In this document: positions 16,255 to 23,403 of the stretch, in pieces | Layout of the letters: the number at the start of each line of letters is the position of its first letter | Numbering within the stretch: the first letter of the stretch is position 1 | Source: UBA7803 sp036381275 | GTDB taxonomy: Bacteria > Pseudomonadota > Gammaproteobacteria > Pseudomonadales > Azotimanducaceae | Reading direction: 5' to 3' | DNA: 62,590 nucleotides | NCBI GenBank assembly: GCA_036381275.1 | Contig: DASVDC010000059.1 | Coordinates: forward strand, 1-62,590 | The notes under the pieces: model-generated | Databases searched by the model: none | Told to the model about the DNA's origin: nothing | The model's input: only the letters and a program-made list of their open reading frames with translations | Position numbers and translations under genes: made by a program

Positions 16255-17378
16255 ATTTCGAGCTTTCCGACGAGCAGAAGCTGATCAGCGAAAGCGTCCA
16301 GCGCTTCGTTCAGGACAACTACGCACTCGAGACGCGGCGGAAGCTCGCCGCGGAAGAGCCCGGATTCAGCCGTGAGCACTGGGCGACGATGGCCGAGCTC
16401 GGCTGGCTGGCGCTGCCGTTCGACGAGACGGACGGCGGCTTCGGCGGTAACCAGATCGACGTGATGGTGGTGATGGAGCAGTTCGGGCGCGGGCTCGTGC
16501 TCGAGCCGTACCTCGCGAGCGTGGTGCTCGGCGGCGGCGCGGTGAAGCGCGGCGCGTCGAAGGCGCTGCGCGGGGAGGTGCTGCCGGGGGTGATCGACGG
16601 CAGCCGTCAGCTCGCGCTGGCGTATGCCGAGCCGCAGGCGCGCTTCGACCTGCACGACGTGACCACCACCGCGCGCCGCGACGGCGACGGCTATCGGCTG
16701 AATGGCCACAAGTCGATGGTGCTGCACGCCGCCACCGCGAACCAGCTCGTGGTCTCGGCCCGCACCGGCGGCGGGCAGATCGACACCGGCGGGATCTCGC
16801 TGTTCCTGGTCGATGCCGATGCCGAGGGCATCCGCCGCCAGGACTTCCCGACCGTCGACGGCCTGCGCGCGTCAGAGATCGACTTCGACGACGTGCGGGT
16901 GGACGCCGACCGGCTGCTCGGCAACGAAGGCGACGGTTTCCCGATCCTGCAGGCGGTCGCCAACGACGGCATTCTGGCGCTCGCCGCCGAAGCCGTCGGC
17001 GCGATGGAGATGCTCTACAAGAACACCGTCGCGTACACCCAGGAGCGCATCCAGTTCGATCATCCGCTGTCGGACTTCCAGGTGCTGCAGCACCGGATGG
17101 TGGACATGTTCATGGAGTACGAGCAGTGCAAGTCGCTGCTCTATCGCGCGACCATGGAGACCGCGCAGGGCGATCCGGCGACCGCCCAGCGCAGCGTGCA
17201 TGCGCTCAAGCACCTGGTCGGCCGGTCGGGGCTGTTCATCGGCGAGAACGCCGTGCAGCTCCACGGCGGCATGGGCATGACCGAGGAGCTGGCCATCGGC
17301 CACTACTTCAAGCGCCTGCTGGTGATCGACAGCCAGTTCGGCAACGCCGACTACCATCTGGAGAAGTTCGCGGCCTGA
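16251..17378 (+). CDS. Acyl-CoA dehydrogenase, second subunit of an overlapping pair
   Basis: A 375-residue ACAD-family protein beginning MNFELSDEQKLISESVQRFV. The beta-domain motifs are degenerate (LALAYAEPQARFDLHD replaces the usual TEPxAGSD segment) while YRLNGHKSMVLHA is kept. The C-terminal part has QLHGGMGMTEELAIGHYFKR. It has no YEGT-type glutamate segment. These features are typical of the partner subunit in heteromeric ACADs, where one chain supplies most of the FAD or substrate site. The ATG lies inside the stop of the upstream gene (ATGA), so the two proteins are translationally coupled. The substrate is unknown, probably a branched, cyclic or steroid-type acyl-CoA. Confidence 0.88.
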   Translation: MNFELSDEQKLISESVQRFVQDNYALETRRKLAAEEPGFSREHWATMAELGWLALPFDETDGGFGGNQIDVMVVMEQFGRGLVLEPYLASVVLGGGAVKRGASKALRGEVLPGVIDGSRQLALAYAEPQARFDLHDVTTTARRDGDGYRLNGHKSMVLHAATANQLVVSARTGGGQIDTGGISLFLVDADAEGIRRQDFPTVDGLRASEIDFDDVRVDADRLLGNEGDGFPILQAVANDGILALAAEAVGAMEMLYKNTVAYTQERIQFDHPLSDFQVLQHRMVDMFMEYEQCKSLLYRATMETAQGDPATAQRSVHALKHLVGRSGLFIGENAVQLHGGMGMTEELAIGHYFKRLLVIDSQFGNADYHLEKFAA

Positions 17379-17407
17379 GCGCCTGCGTCCGCCGCTCCTG
17401 CGGCCCT

Positions 17408-17439
17408 GATCGGGCGGTCGCTCCTGCGACCGCCCGATC
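17408..17439. terminator. Perfect hairpin, probable bidirectional terminator
   Basis: GATCGGGCGGTCGC-TCCT-GCGACCGCCCGATC is a 14-base-pair perfect stem with a four-base loop, situated between the convergent acyl-CoA dehydrogenase and Ig-repeat genes. No T-tract follows on either strand. The inner part (GGTCGCTCCTGCGACC) also resembles the short palindromes of REP-type repeats, so it may be a mobile palindrome recruited as terminator. Confidence 0.6.
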
Positions 17440-17447
17440 CCGACCAG

Positions 17448-18545
17448 TCAGGGCACTTCGATCTGCACCTCGTTCGAGTAGGCGCTCTCGTTGCCCTGCG
17501 CATCCAGCGCGGTGACGGCGACGAAGTAGCGGCCCGAAGCGAGCTGCGAGGTGTTGAACTGCGTCTGACTCGGGTCGTTCACCCGCGCGTTGCCGGTGTA
17601 GCTGCGCGAGCTCTTACCCCAGTAGAACTTGTAGCCGGCCAGATCCTTCAGCGGCGTGCCGTCGACGTTCTGCGTGGGCGGCTGCCATTTCACCACCGGC
17701 GCCGTAGCCACCTTCACCGTCACCGACGCGAACGCCGTCTCGGAGCCGCGTTTGCAGGTGAGCTTGTACGACGTCGTCTGGGCCAGGCCGCCGGTGTTCC
17801 AGCTCCCGCTCAGCCCGCGGCTGCCGCTCCAGCCGCCGCTGGCGGTGCAGGATTCGGCACCCGTCGCGGTCCAGGTCAGCTGGCTGGACTGGCCCTTCTT
17901 CACCGTGTCGGGGGTCGCGTTCAGCTTCACGGAGAGCTGCTGACCGCCGCCACCGCCGCCCGGCGGGACCACCGTCACCTTCACGCCGGAGGTGACCTTC
18001 TGGGTTCCGTCCGAGCACGATACGGCGTACCAACGATCCTCCCAGTTCCGCGGCGAGGTCGCGGTGCCGGAGAACGGCTTCTCGCCGCCCCACATACCGT
18101 GTGCCCAGCACCACTTGGCGCCGGTCGAGCTCCAGCTCAGCTTGGTCACCTCCCCCATCGGCACCTGAACCGGGTTGGCGGTGAGATTCACCGTGAGGCT
18201 CGGCGCACTGTTGCCGACGGTGACGGTCACGCCGTCGGTCGCGGTGTTCTTGCCGTCCGAGCAGGTCACCGCGTACCAGCGCTTGGCCCACTGCCGGACA
18301 CCCGGCGCGCTGCCGTTCAGCGGGCGCTCGCCGCCCCAGCCGCCGTGCGCCCAGCACCACTTGGCGCCACTGGACGTCCACGACAGCATCGGCTGCCCGC
18401 CGGGGGCAACCTGCTGCGGCTTCGCCGTGAGATTGACCGAGAGGGCCTGGGCGGCGAATGCGGGCGCAAGCCCGACAGCCAGTCCCAGAACGTACAGACG
18501 TAGGAGTCCCTGCCACCGAGTGGCTGATGTGTTGCGTCCTTTCAA
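17448..18545 (-). CDS. Secreted protein with three Ig-like repeats and a fibronectin type III domain
   Basis: A 365-residue exported protein: signal peptide (1-~33, ending AFAAQA), then three tandem Ig-like repeats (~34-115, ~116-200, ~201-285) and a C-terminal FN3-like domain (~286-365, LAGYKFYWGKSS, RYFVAVTALDAQGNESAYSNE). Repeats 1 and 2 share an unusual aromatic motif, SGAKWCWAHGxWGGE, ending with YAV(T/S)CSDG. In repeat 3 the same place reads TGAESCTASGGWSG. The paired cysteines of each repeat probably form a disulfide. No enzyme motif is visible, so it likely binds carbohydrate or another surface partner. The start is TTG 18545, chosen for AAGGAG five bases upstream and the signal peptide. 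Confidence 0.8.
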   Translation of the reverse strand: MKGRNTSATRWQGLLRLYVLGLAVGLAPAFAAQALSVNLTAKPQQVAPGGQPMLSWTSSGAKWCWAHGGWGGERPLNGSAPGVRQWAKRWYAVTCSDGKNTATDGVTVTVGNSAPSLTVNLTANPVQVPMGEVTKLSWSSTGAKWCWAHGMWGGEKPFSGTATSPRNWEDRWYAVSCSDGTQKVTSGVKVTVVPPGGGGGGQQLSVKLNATPDTVKKGQSSQLTWTATGAESCTASGGWSGSRGLSGSWNTGGLAQTTSYKLTCKRGSETAFASVTVKVATAPVVKWQPPTQNVDGTPLKDLAGYKFYWGKSSRSYTGNARVNDPSQTQFNTSQLASGRYFVAVTALDAQGNESAYSNEVQIEVP

Positions 18546-18812
18546 GTGTGCTCCTTGACTTCCTTGTCAAAAATGCCGACGACGGATTTAGAAGCCCCCG
18601 GTGCGCCCGATCCTTGGGCACAACTTCCCAGGTCTCTGCTTCTCCGGTTAAGTAAGCCGCCCCCCCAAACCCCTCATCCCGATGTCGCCGTGCGCCCGGC
18701 GCTCGTCCTGAGCACCGGCCGTCGAGTCTTCGGCCGAGTCTTCGATCGAATCCTTCGACAGTGACTCCCCGGCTGGAGAATCGCTGGCGCCCGGTGGGGC
18801 CACTTACAAAAC
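18546..18812 (-). promoter_or_regulatory. Long structured 5' leader of the Ig-repeat gene, candidate cis-regulatory RNA
   Basis: From the predicted start near 18812 to the TTG at 18545 the leader is about 265 bases, with no other gene. AGAAGC (18643-18638, minus strand) can pair with GCTTCT (18595-18590), enclosing an inner GTGCCC/GGGCGCAC hairpin. UUGAC-AAGGAA-GUCAA forms a further hairpin just before the ribosome binding site. I could not match it to a known riboswitch class. Three imperfect 12-base repeats occur at 18724-18759. Confidence 0.4.
18724..18759. repeat. Three imperfect 12-base tandem repeats
   Basis: On the plus strand the units read GAGTCTTCGGCC, GAGTCTTCGATC and GAATCCTTCGAC. 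They lie within the leader of the Ig-repeat gene. Confidence 0.7.
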
Positions 18813-18818
18813 GCGCAC

Positions 18819-18847
18819 AATCTAGCGTCTGCAAACCGAAGTGTAAA
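18819..18847 (-). promoter_or_regulatory. Sigma-70-type promoter of the Ig-repeat gene
   Basis: On the minus strand TTTACA (18847-18842) and TAGATT (18824-18819) are separated by exactly 17 bases. It implies a transcript start near 18812 and a leader of ~265 bases. Confidence 0.5.
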
Positions 18848-18891
18848 CGCGATTCTGGAATCCGGATTGCTTCAGCGCCGGCTCGCTCGCC

Positions 18892-18920
18892 TTGTCGGAC
18901 ATTCCCGCTTCGCGTATAAC
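18892..18920 (+). promoter_or_regulatory. Sigma-70-type promoter of the beta-helix lipoprotein gene
   Basis: TTGTCG (18892-18897) and TATAAC (18915-18920) are separated by exactly 17 bases. The predicted start, about 18927, gives a 24-base leader to the ATG at 18951. Confidence 0.6.
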
Positions 18921-18950
18921 CCCTCGGCAGGTCCACCACCGGCGCCGATC

Positions 18951-20171
18951 ATGCGCACCCTGCTCCCGCTGCTGCTTCTCCCGTCGCTGCTCGCCTGCAG
19001 TCCCGACCCGGAACCGGCAGCGGATGCGGCCGGCGCCGCACCGCCCGACTACGAAGAGACGCTCCGACTCGCGCTCGAGCAGGCCGAGCCCGGTGACGTG
19101 ATCGAGATTCCGCCCGGCGTACACGAGCTCACCCGCAGCCTCACGCTCAACACCGACGGCGTGACGATCCGCGGCGCCGGCATGGAAGAGAGCGTGCTCA
19201 GTTTCAAGAACCAGGTGGCCGGCGCGGAGGGGCTCCTGGTCAACGCGAGCGACTTCACCATCGAGGACGTCGCCATCGAAGACACCGTCGGCGATGCGCT
19301 CAAGATCAACGAGGGACGCAACATCGTGATTCGGCGGGTGCGTACCGAATGGACCAACGGACCCTCGACCGAGAACGGCGCGTACGGCATCTATCCGGTG
19401 CAGACGGAAAATACGCTGATCGAGGAGTCGGTCGCGATCGGCGCCTCCGATGCCGGCATCTACGTCGGCCAGTCGCGCAACGTCGTGGTGCGCGCGAGCC
19501 GCGCCGAGCGGAACGTCGCCGGCATCGAGATCGAGAACACGGTTGGCGCCGACGTGTACGACAACGTGGCGGTAGGCAACACCGGCGGGATCCTCGTGTT
19601 CAACATGCCGGATCTGCCGCAGCTCGGCCACAGCACGCGGGTGTTCCGCAACGAAGTCCGTGACAACAACACGGCCAACTTCGGCGCACCCGGCAGCGCG
19701 GTGGCGAGCGTTCCGGCCGGCACCGGCATCATCATCAACGCCAACGACCGGGTGGAGATCTTCGAGAACCGCATCGGCGGCCATCGGACGGCCAACGTGC
19801 TGATCTCGAGTGCATTCAGCGCCGCGTACAGCGCCGAGCGCGAGCACGCGGCCAGCTTCGATCCCTACCCCGAGGCCATCTATCTCTACGGCAACACGTT
19901 CGGCGAGGCCGGCACCGCGCCCGACCGGGAAGAGCTCGATCGGCTCCGCCGCGCGCTCTTCGGCGACGACGGCCGCCTTCCGGACGTGGTCTGGGACGGC
20001 GTGGTGAGCCCGCAGCAGGCGGGCCAGCCGGTACTGTGCATCGAAGGCGACGACGTCACGTTCATCAACGTCGACGCGGCCAACGACTACGAGAATCCCA
20101 GCACCGAGCTCGCCGAGCACCGCTGCAGCCTGGACAAGCTCACGGCCGTGGAGCTCGCGCTGGGAAGCTGA
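18951..20171 (+). CDS. Parallel beta-helix repeat lipoprotein (TIGR03805-type)
   Basis: A 406-residue lipoprotein: signal peptide with lipobox LLAC (Cys16), then repeated beta-helix rungs (residues ~50-300) such as VTIRGAGMEESVLSF, FTIEDVAIEDTVGDALKI, NIVIRRVRTEW and AGIEIENTVGADVYDNVAVG. The N-terminal LEQAEPGDVIEIPPGVHEL matches the start of right-handed parallel beta-helix proteins related to polysaccharide lyases and mannuronan epimerases. The next gene encodes a dihaem cytochrome. As I recall, the same pair occurs in Shewanella (SO2929/SO2930) and Hyphomonas. The function is unknown; an envelope location is certain from the signal. The ATG at 18951 fits the signal peptide. Confidence 0.85.
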   Translation: MRTLLPLLLLPSLLACSPDPEPAADAAGAAPPDYEETLRLALEQAEPGDVIEIPPGVHELTRSLTLNTDGVTIRGAGMEESVLSFKNQVAGAEGLLVNASDFTIEDVAIEDTVGDALKINEGRNIVIRRVRTEWTNGPSTENGAYGIYPVQTENTLIEESVAIGASDAGIYVGQSRNVVVRASRAERNVAGIEIENTVGADVYDNVAVGNTGGILVFNMPDLPQLGHSTRVFRNEVRDNNTANFGAPGSAVASVPAGTGIIINANDRVEIFENRIGGHRTANVLISSAFSAAYSAEREHAASFDPYPEAIYLYGNTFGEAGTAPDREELDRLRRALFGDDGRLPDVVWDGVVSPQQAGQPVLCIEGDDVTFINVDAANDYENPSTELAEHRCSLDKLTAVELALGS

Positions 20172-20185
20172 CGAGCGGGATCGCG

Positions 20186-21316
20186 TTGTCTCTCGCGGGA
20201 TGCAGGAAGCGCGGCCGGGGCGCCGGCGGCGCGCTGATCGCGGCCCTGGCGCTGATCGCCGGTTGCGGCGGTCCGCCGGCGGTGCGCGTCTTCGAGGCTG
20301 ACCGCTACCCCGAGTGGCTGTCCGAATGGGGGCTCGTGACCCGCGACGGCAACCGTCTGATCCTTGGCAAGGACGTCACACCCTACGAGGTGGCCTCGCC
20401 GCTGTTCAGTGACTACGCGCTGAAGCTGCGCACCTGGTACGTGCCCCCCGATAGCCGTATCACCTATCGCGCCGAAGGCCCCTTCGAATTCCCGCCCGGC
20501 AGCGTGATCACCAAGACGTTCTTCTATCCGGTGCACGATGGCGTCGCGCAGGCGGCGCCGTCCTGGGACGGTGACGTCGCCGGCCTCGACCTCGACCGCC
20601 ATCGTCTGGTGGAAACGCGCCTGCTGGTCCGCCGCGCGGGCGGCTGGGACGCGCTGCCGTACGTCTGGGAAGGGGACGATGCACGCCTGCGCATCACCGG
20701 GGCGCTGGTGCGGCTCGAGCTCTCCGTGGACGGGGCGCCGACCGATCTGCCCTACCTGGTGCCGGCGCGCAGCGAGTGCGCGAGCTGCCACGCCACCGAC
20801 CACGGCGCGCGCACGCTCGAGCTGATCGGCCTGAAGGCCTGGCAGCTCGACCGGCCGTATTACGGCCACGAGGGCGAGCCGAGCCAGCTCGCGGCATGGG
20901 CCGCCGCGGATCGGCTGGCCGGGTTGCCGGACGTTTCGGCGCGGCCGGCGGCGGTGGCCTGGAGCGATACGACACGGCCCGTCGCCGAGCGGGCGCGCGC
21001 GTACCTCGACGCGAACTGCGGCCACTGCCACAGCGCCACTGGCGCCGCCGATACCTCGGGCCTGCATCTCGACCGCGACGCGGCCAGCTTCCGCGATCTC
21101 GGCGTCTGCAAGCCGCCGATCGCCGCCGGCCGCGGCACCGGAGGCCGTCCGTACTCCATCGTGCCGGGCGAGCCGGACCGGTCGATCCTGATCTACCGGA
21201 TGGAAACCGACGATCCGGCGACCCGGATGCCGGAAATCGGTCGGGCGGTGACCCACCGGGAAGGCGTGGCACTGCTGACGGAGTGGATCGCAGACCTTCC
21301 CGGCCGCTGCCTCTGA
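20186..21316 (+). CDS. SO2930-type dihaem c-type cytochrome lipoprotein (TIGR03806-type)
   Basis: A 376-residue envelope protein with lipobox LIAGC (Cys27) and two haem motifs, CASCH (C198, C201, H202) and CGHCH (C278, C281, H282). Between signal and haems is a ~160-residue domain (YPEWLSEWGLVTRDGN, PYEVASPLFSDYALKLRTWY, FPPGSVITKTFFYP) that is the hallmark of this family. It follows the beta-helix lipoprotein gene by 14 bases and the two surely form an operon. The start is taken as TTG 20186, giving a short basic n-region and hydrophobic core. There is no better ATG or GTG. Electron-transfer partners are unknown. Confidence 0.85.
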   Translation: MSLAGCRKRGRGAGGALIAALALIAGCGGPPAVRVFEADRYPEWLSEWGLVTRDGNRLILGKDVTPYEVASPLFSDYALKLRTWYVPPDSRITYRAEGPFEFPPGSVITKTFFYPVHDGVAQAAPSWDGDVAGLDLDRHRLVETRLLVRRAGGWDALPYVWEGDDARLRITGALVRLELSVDGAPTDLPYLVPARSECASCHATDHGARTLELIGLKAWQLDRPYYGHEGEPSQLAAWAAADRLAGLPDVSARPAAVAWSDTTRPVAERARAYLDANCGHCHSATGAADTSGLHLDRDAASFRDLGVCKPPIAAGRGTGGRPYSIVPGEPDRSILIYRMETDDPATRMPEIGRAVTHREGVALLTEWIADLPGRCL

Positions 21317-21323
21317 ACCCTCG

Positions 21324-21770
21324 TCAGCCGTGCCGCCACGGGTAGACGAAGCGTCGCACCAGCAGAAAGTTGCTCGCGGTCGCCACCGCCGAGCCGATCG
21401 CCATCGCGATCAGCGGGCGCGCCAGCGGCCCGAGCACCAGAAACGTGTACGTGCCGATGTTCAGCGCCGCACCGAAGAGCTGGATCGCCACGTAACGCGC
21501 GAGGCGCGACTTGCGCACCGGCGCGCGGAACGTGAAGCGCGCGTTCAGCAGAAACGTCGTCGAGATGGCGGCGACGAACGACACGATCCGGCTGCCGATC
21601 AGGCCGCCGCTCTCGGTCACGTAGCCGAGGCCGTACAGCAGATACGCCAGCACCGCCGTGTCCACCGCGAATCCGGCGGCGCCGACCAGCAGGAACCGGA
21701 CGAGCTGATGACGCAGCCGCTGGCTCAGCCGCAGCGTCATCGACACCGTCGTCGCGAGCCCGTCAGACAC
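21324..21770 (-). CDS. GtrA family membrane protein
   Basis: A 148-residue protein with four predicted membrane helices and the GtrA pattern: FLLVGAAGFAVDTAVLAYLL in the first helix, FVAAISTTFLLNARFTF in the second and FLLVRRFVYP at the end. GtrA-like proteins act as, or assist, flippases of polyprenyl-linked sugars. The GTG start at 21770 overlaps the stop of the upstream TPP-enzyme gene (GTGTCTGA), so translation is probably coupled. No glycosyltransferase gene is next to it, which leaves its sugar substrate open. Confidence 0.88.
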   Translation of the reverse strand: MSDGLATTVSMTLRLSQRLRHQLVRFLLVGAAGFAVDTAVLAYLLYGLGYVTESGGLIGSRIVSFVAAISTTFLLNARFTFRAPVRKSRLARYVAIQLFGAALNIGTYTFLVLGPLARPLIAMAIGSAVATASNFLLVRRFVYPWRHG

Positions 21771-23319
21771 AGGCCTCGATCAGATACGGCCCCGGCGTCG
21801 CGAGCGCGCTACGCACCGCGTCGGCGAATTCTTCGCAGGTGGCCGCACGCACTCCGGGGACACCCTGCGCCGCCGCGAGCGATGGCCAGTCGAGCGCCGG
21901 ATTGCCGAGATCGAACAGGCTGGCCGCCCGCGGGCCCGGTTGATTGATCCCGAGCCGGCGGTACTCCAGGTCGAGAATGCCGTAGCTGCGGTTCGCGTAC
22001 ACCACCGTGACGACGCGCAGTCGCTCGCGCGCCGCGGTCCAGAGGAACTGATTCGTGTACATCGCCGCGCCGTCGCCGATCAGCGCCAGCACCGGCCGAT
22101 CCGGGCACGCGACCGCAGCACCCACGGCCGCCGGCCCGGCCTGGCCGATCGCGCCGCCGGTCAGGTGCAGCCAGGTGTGGCGCACGCTCTGCTGCAGCGG
22201 CGGGAACGCGGCCCCGCCGCCGCCCGAGTCCGAGGTCACCACCGCGCCGTCCGGGACCAGCGCGGCGAGAATCTGCCCGACGGCGCGGCTCGACAGCTTG
22301 CCGCTCGGCAGCGCCGGCCGCGGCGCCGATGCCGGTGTCGCGGTCGTCGGAGCGCCCGGCATGGCACCCAGTGCACCCGCGAGCGCCGTGAGCGCCCCGG
22401 CGCCGTCCTCGTGACGGTGATTCAGCCGCAGCACCCGGCAGCCGTCCGGCACCAGCAGGCTCGGTTGCCCGCGGTAGGCGAAGAAGCTCACGGGCGCGTC
22501 GGAACCGACCAGCACCAGCGTACGCACGCCGGCCAGCGTCTCCAGTATCTGCTCCGGGAAGTACGGAAGCCGCTGGGCCGGGAACACGCCGGGCCCCGCT
22601 TCGACCCGAGCCGGGAACGTCGTGGAGTACACCCGGCAGCCGGTTGCGCGCGCCAGCCGACCGGCCGCCGCGAGACCCGCTTCGGTCAGCGCGTTGCCGT
22701 CGAGCAGCAGCAGAGCATCCTCGTTCAGCGCCTCGGCGACCGCCGCCAGCGCTGCCTCCGGCGACGGCAGGTAGCGCTCCGGCAGCGGCCGCGGCGGCGC
22801 GGGCACGGCGTCACCCCAGGCGCAGTCGGCCGGCACGATCAGCGTCGCGACACGGCCCGCGGGGTCCGGCCGGGGCGTCAGCGTCGCGGCGACCGCGTCC
22901 CAGGCGTCGCCGCCGAGGCCCGATGCGGTACGCGCGGTGCGGATCCAGGCCGACACCGGGCGCGCCACTCCCTCGATGTCGGCGGTGAGCGGCGCATCGT
23001 ACGGCACGTGGTGCACGGCATGATCACCGACCACGTTCAGGAGCGGCGTCGCCGCGCGGCGGGCGTTGTGGAGGTTGGCGATGCCGTTGCCGAGGCCCGC
23101 CCCCAGGTGCAGCAGCGTCGCGGCGGGAAAGTCGCGCATCCGGCCGTAGCCGTCCGCGGCGCCGGTACAGACGCCTTCGAACAGACAGAGCACCGGGCGC
23201 AGCCGCTCGATCTCGTCGATCGCCTGCACCAGGTGCATCTCCGACGTGCCGGGATTCGCGAAGCAGACGTCCACCCCGGCGTTCGCCAGGCTGTCGATCA
23301 GCGCGTGGGCTCCGTTCAT
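21763..23319 (-). CDS. Thiamine pyrophosphate enzyme (acetolactate synthase/benzoylformate decarboxylase-like)
   Basis: A 518-residue protein with the three-domain order of the acetolactate synthase family: N-terminal PYR domain (CFANPGTSEMHLVQA, with the catalytic glutamate in LCLFEGVCTGAADGYGRM), a central domain, and C-terminal PP domain with the TPP/Mg motif GDGAAMYTNQF...ANRSYG. Its relatives decarboxylate 2-oxo acids such as benzoylformate or form acetolactate. FADH-binding residues are not evident in the middle domain. The substrate is unknown. The ATG at 23319 (MNGAHALIDSLANAGVDV) matches the family start. It sits between a GPH transporter and GtrA in a minus-strand operon. Confidence 0.88.
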   Translation of the reverse strand: MNGAHALIDSLANAGVDVCFANPGTSEMHLVQAIDEIERLRPVLCLFEGVCTGAADGYGRMRDFPAATLLHLGAGLGNGIANLHNARRAATPLLNVVGDHAVHHVPYDAPLTADIEGVARPVSAWIRTARTASGLGGDAWDAVAATLTPRPDPAGRVATLIVPADCAWGDAVPAPPRPLPERYLPSPEAALAAVAEALNEDALLLLDGNALTEAGLAAAGRLARATGCRVYSTTFPARVEAGPGVFPAQRLPYFPEQILETLAGVRTLVLVGSDAPVSFFAYRGQPSLLVPDGCRVLRLNHRHEDGAGALTALAGALGAMPGAPTTATPASAPRPALPSGKLSSRAVGQILAALVPDGAVVTSDSGGGGAAFPPLQQSVRHTWLHLTGGAIGQAGPAAVGAAVACPDRPVLALIGDGAAMYTNQFLWTAARERLRVVTVVYANRSYGILDLEYRRLGINQPGPRAASLFDLGNPALDWPSLAAAQGVPGVRAATCEEFADAVRSALATPGPYLIEACV

Positions 23320-23403
23320 GCGTGGCTCTCCTGCCGGCGGACAGGCGACTTTACGGGGCCGCCGCCGGTGCAGCAAGCCGGGGTTCAGCGGTCGTCCACG
23401 CGT

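Noticed and set aside
18546..18812. Cyclic-di-GMP (GEMM) riboswitch in the Ig-repeat leader
   Set aside because: Parts such as GGCUUACUUAACCGG looked similar at first, but the conserved GEMM core (GCAAAGCC, GGCAAACC) is absent.
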